This document shows positions 60,211 to 64,000 of a stretch of 64,000 bases of DNA, piece after piece. Below the pieces are notes generated by a model. It searched no databases, was not told the DNA's origin, and saw only the letters and a program-made list of their open reading frames with translations. Source of the stretch: CADEFX01 sp046154585 (GTDB taxonomy: Bacteria; Pseudomonadota; Alphaproteobacteria; Rhizobiales; Hyphomicrobiaceae); assembly GCA_046154585.1 (NCBI GenBank), contig JBJXDX010000048.1:18827-82826 (forward strand). Reading direction: 5' to 3'. The translations under genes and the position numbers were made by a program. Positions within the stretch are counted from its first letter, which is position 1. Each line of letters opens with the position of its first letter.

Positions 60211-62190
60211 ATGCGCCTGACGCCACAATTTCTGGACGAGATCCGCACCCGGCTGCCGGTCAGCCAGGTGGTGGCGCGCAAGGTGGCGTTGAAGAAGCAG
60301 GGCCGCGAGTTCCGGGGCCTGTCGCCGTTCAAGAGCGAGAAGACGCCGTCGTTCTTCGTCAACGACCAGAAGGGCTTCTATCACTGCTTCGCCTCGGGCG
60401 AGCACGGCGACATCTTCTCGTTCGTGATGAAGACGGAAGGGTTGTCGTTCCCCGAGGCGGTGGAGCGGCTCGCGGGAGAGGCGGGGCTGGCGCTGCCCAA
60501 GCCGACGTATCAGGACCATCATGAGGTGGAGCGCGCCGACGAGCGCGTGCGGCTGCATCAGGTGCTGGAGGCTTCGGCCGCGTGGTTCGAGGCGCGGCTG
60601 AAGGCGCCGGAGGGGCAGGAGGCGCGGCGCTACATCGAGCGGCGGGGCTTGAGGCGCGAGACCATCGCGGAGTTTCGGCTGGGATTTGCACCGGCGGGAC
60701 GGTCGGCGCTGAAGGAGCATCTGGGGAGCCAAGGCTTCACGCCGGCCGAGATGGCGACATCGGGCATGCTGATCTCGGGCGAGGACATTCCCGTGCCCTA
60801 CGACCGCTTCCGCAACCGGGTGATGTTTCCGATTACCGATCTCAAGGGCCGGGTGATCGCGTTCGGCGGTCGCGCGCTTGATCCGGACGCGCCGGCCAAA
60901 TATCTCAACTCGCCGGAGACGCCGCTGTTTCACAAGGGCGGGGTGCTGTTCAATGCCGTGCGTGCGCGACAGGCGGCGCATGAGCGCGGCCGCATCATCG
61001 CGGTCGAAGGCTACATGGATGTGCTGGCGCTGCACGAGGCGGGGTTCGGCGAGGCGGTGGCGCCACTCGGCACGGCGCTGACGGAGACGCAGGTGCAGCT
61101 CCTGTGGCGCATGAGCGCCGAGCCGATCCTGTGCTTCGACGGCGACAGCGCCGGGCGCAAGGCGGCGTTCCGCGCGGTCGATACGGCGATCCCGCTCATC
61201 AAGCCTGGGACCAGCGTGGCGTTCGCGTTCCTGCCCGACGGCGTCGATCCCGACGACCTGATCCGGCAGCAGGGCCGCGAAGCCATGGCCTCGGTCCTGG
61301 AGCGCAGCCGGCCGCTGGCCGACATCCTGTGGGAGCGGGAATGGGCGTCCGGCCAATGGACGACACCGGAACGCCGCGCGCAATTGGAGCGCCAGCTCGC
61401 GGGCCTCATCGGGCGGATCGGCGATGCGGGCGTGCGGGCGCATTACGAGCGTGATATCCGGGGGCGGCTGTTCTCGGCGTGGACCCGGGCCGGCGGCAGC
61501 AGGCCCGGCGCGTTCCGAAACGGGGCTCACGGATCACAACGGCGGCCCAATCCGGCCGGAAGCCGGTTCAATGCGCAATCGGGCGGCCGGCAGGGGAAGT
61601 CGTGGGACCGGGGCCAGCCGGCAGGCGCCCATGTGCAGCCCGCGTCATCCGACAGCCTGCGGTCCAGCCGGCTGGTGGCGGGCGCGACGCAGGCCCCCTA
61701 CCGGGAAGCCCTGTTGCTGCAGGCGATTGTTAACCATCCCTGGCTGATCGACGAGCATTCGGAGCTGATCGGCAGCCTGACGCTGACATCAAAGCCACTG
61801 TCGGAACTCAGAGATGCGTTGCTTTCGTTGCATGTAGAGCACAATTTCCTTGACAGATCGCAGGTTCAGACCCATCTCACGGATCAAGGTCTGGCCAAGA
61901 TCCTTGCCCTCGTCGAGCGTGCGATCACGCATAAAGGCGACAAGTTCGCCGAACCAGAGGCAGATCGGGCCGCCGTCGAAACCGGTTGGCGTCACGTGCT
62001 TGCTCTTCACGAGAAGCAGGTGGGGCTGCGCAGGGCTTTGGATTCCGCCGAGCAGGTCTGGCTCGCGGAAGGCAGCCAGGACGCGTTGACTCGCATCTGC
62101 GAACTGCAGGAGCAGCTGAACCGGGGTGATGGCGTGGACGTTGCTGGAGAGAGCAGAACGGACGGCGAGGTCAGTCGCTGGTCGGCGTGA
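60211..62190 (+). CDS. dnaG: DNA primase
   Basis: This 659-residue primase makes RNA primers for replication. The N-terminal zinc-ribbon region is degenerate: where others have CPFH and CFGCG it reads GLSPFKSEKTPSF and FYHCFASGEHGD, so three of four ligands are gone. The core is normal: a catalytic YDRFRNRVMFPI, Toprim IIAVEGYMDVLAL and CFDGDSAGRKAA. A Gly/Arg/Gln-rich linker (about 425-490) precedes the C-terminal helicase-binding domain (EALLLQAIVNHPWLI). The ATG at 60211 has GAGGC upstream; a GTG eight codons earlier is possible. It precedes rpoD, the classic macromolecular-synthesis order. Confidence 0.96.
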   Translation: MRLTPQFLDEIRTRLPVSQVVARKVALKKQGREFRGLSPFKSEKTPSFFVNDQKGFYHCFASGEHGDIFSFVMKTEGLSFPEAVERLAGEAGLALPKPTYQDHHEVERADERVRLHQVLEASAAWFEARLKAPEGQEARRYIERRGLRRETIAEFRLGFAPAGRSALKEHLGSQGFTPAEMATSGMLISGEDIPVPYDRFRNRVMFPITDLKGRVIAFGGRALDPDAPAKYLNSPETPLFHKGGVLFNAVRARQAAHERGRIIAVEGYMDVLALHEAGFGEAVAPLGTALTETQVQLLWRMSAEPILCFDGDSAGRKAAFRAVDTAIPLIKPGTSVAFAFLPDGVDPDDLIRQQGREAMASVLERSRPLADILWEREWASGQWTTPERRAQLERQLAGLIGRIGDAGVRAHYERDIRGRLFSAWTRAGGSRPGAFRNGAHGSQRRPNPAGSRFNAQSGGRQGKSWDRGQPAGAHVQPASSDSLRSSRLVAGATQAPYREALLLQAIVNHPWLIDEHSELIGSLTLTSKPLSELRDALLSLHVEHNFLDRSQVQTHLTDQGLAKILALVERAITHKGDKFAEPEADRAAVETGWRHVLALHEKQVGLRRALDSAEQVWLAEGSQDALTRICELQEQLNRGDGVDVAGESRTDGEVSRWSA

Positions 62191-62418
62191 CGCTGGGTCG
62201 CGCTGCCGTGCGTTTGGGGGATACCGGGCGAACCCTTGGTTGGCGGGCGCCCAGTGAAGCTCGGATCGGGTATCGATGTTCGCAAGACAAGGTTCAGTGC
62301 CGCCAGGTGCACGTCACGCCCATGTCGACGGCGCCCACTGCATATTGCGCGACGGGCCAAGGTCCGTTTGCGCATCCACGCACATTTGTGAATTCCGTTT
62401 CGGAAAGGATTGCATGCA

Positions 62419-64000
<1,582 letters not shown>

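Overview
The window reads as chromosome of an alphaproteobacterium of the order Hyphomicrobiales (Rhizobiales). The reasons are the conserved order argS - SPOR protein - nagZ - scpA - scpB - tatABC - serS - surE - lysostaphin-like lipoprotein, then yajC - secD - secF - Mth938 protein - squalene/phytoene-synthase-like protein; the popZ - valS pair; an ExoR-type Sel1 protein beside xth; and a DnaG primase with a worn zinc ribbon. High GC content and frequent GTG/TTG starts fit. The genus is not fixed by the sequence; Hyphomicrobiaceae-like is a guess.

Layout. 1-21,208 is almost all minus-strand housekeeping: protein export (secDF-yajC, tatABC), chromosome segregation (scpAB), cell-wall recycling and division (nagZ, SPOR, NlpD-like), tRNA charging (argS, serS) and nucleotide metabolism (surE, dgt). 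It is interrupted by a DUF815 ATPase on the plus strand, an orphan ABC ATPase, and a small GIY-YIG nuclease gene framed by inverted palindromic repeats. 21,483-29,669 is accessory. It holds erpA, a DHA2-type drug exporter, an HxlR regulator divergent from a flavin-dependent dehydrogenase/monooxygenase, a wrecked FAD-oxidoreductase fragment fused to a duplicated exporter tail, and a three-gene catabolic set (amidohydrolase, fluoroacetate-dehalogenase-like hydrolase, TauD dioxygenase). 29,867-40,401 returns to core genes: xth, exoR-like, valS, popZ, tolC, and an isoaspartyl-methyltransferase family gene.

40,614-58,281 is the most notable part. An intact tRNA-Cys starts it. A second copy of that tRNA's 3' half, with its terminator hairpin, lies 17.6 kb away at 58,237. 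The segment between carries a tyrosine-recombinase remnant, a truncated nnrS, ppiC, the membrane nitrate reductase operon narGHJI with a fused NarK1-NarK2 transporter, an oxygen-sensing Fnr regulator, two FNR-type boxes, three tandem DUF6455 cysteine-motif genes, a RidA protein and a second DHA2 exporter. I read this as a decayed tRNA-Cys genomic island that supplies anaerobic nitrate respiration. Fnr, made in the island, would switch on narK-narGHJI and the DUF6455 operon under low oxygen through the two boxes.

58,463-64,000 holds a type III polyketide synthase with its isoprenylcysteine-methyltransferase-like partner (probably phenolic lipids), then dnaG and the start of rpoD, cut by the window edge. 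Short palindromic repeats of at least two families are scattered through the core part, mostly in intergenic gaps.
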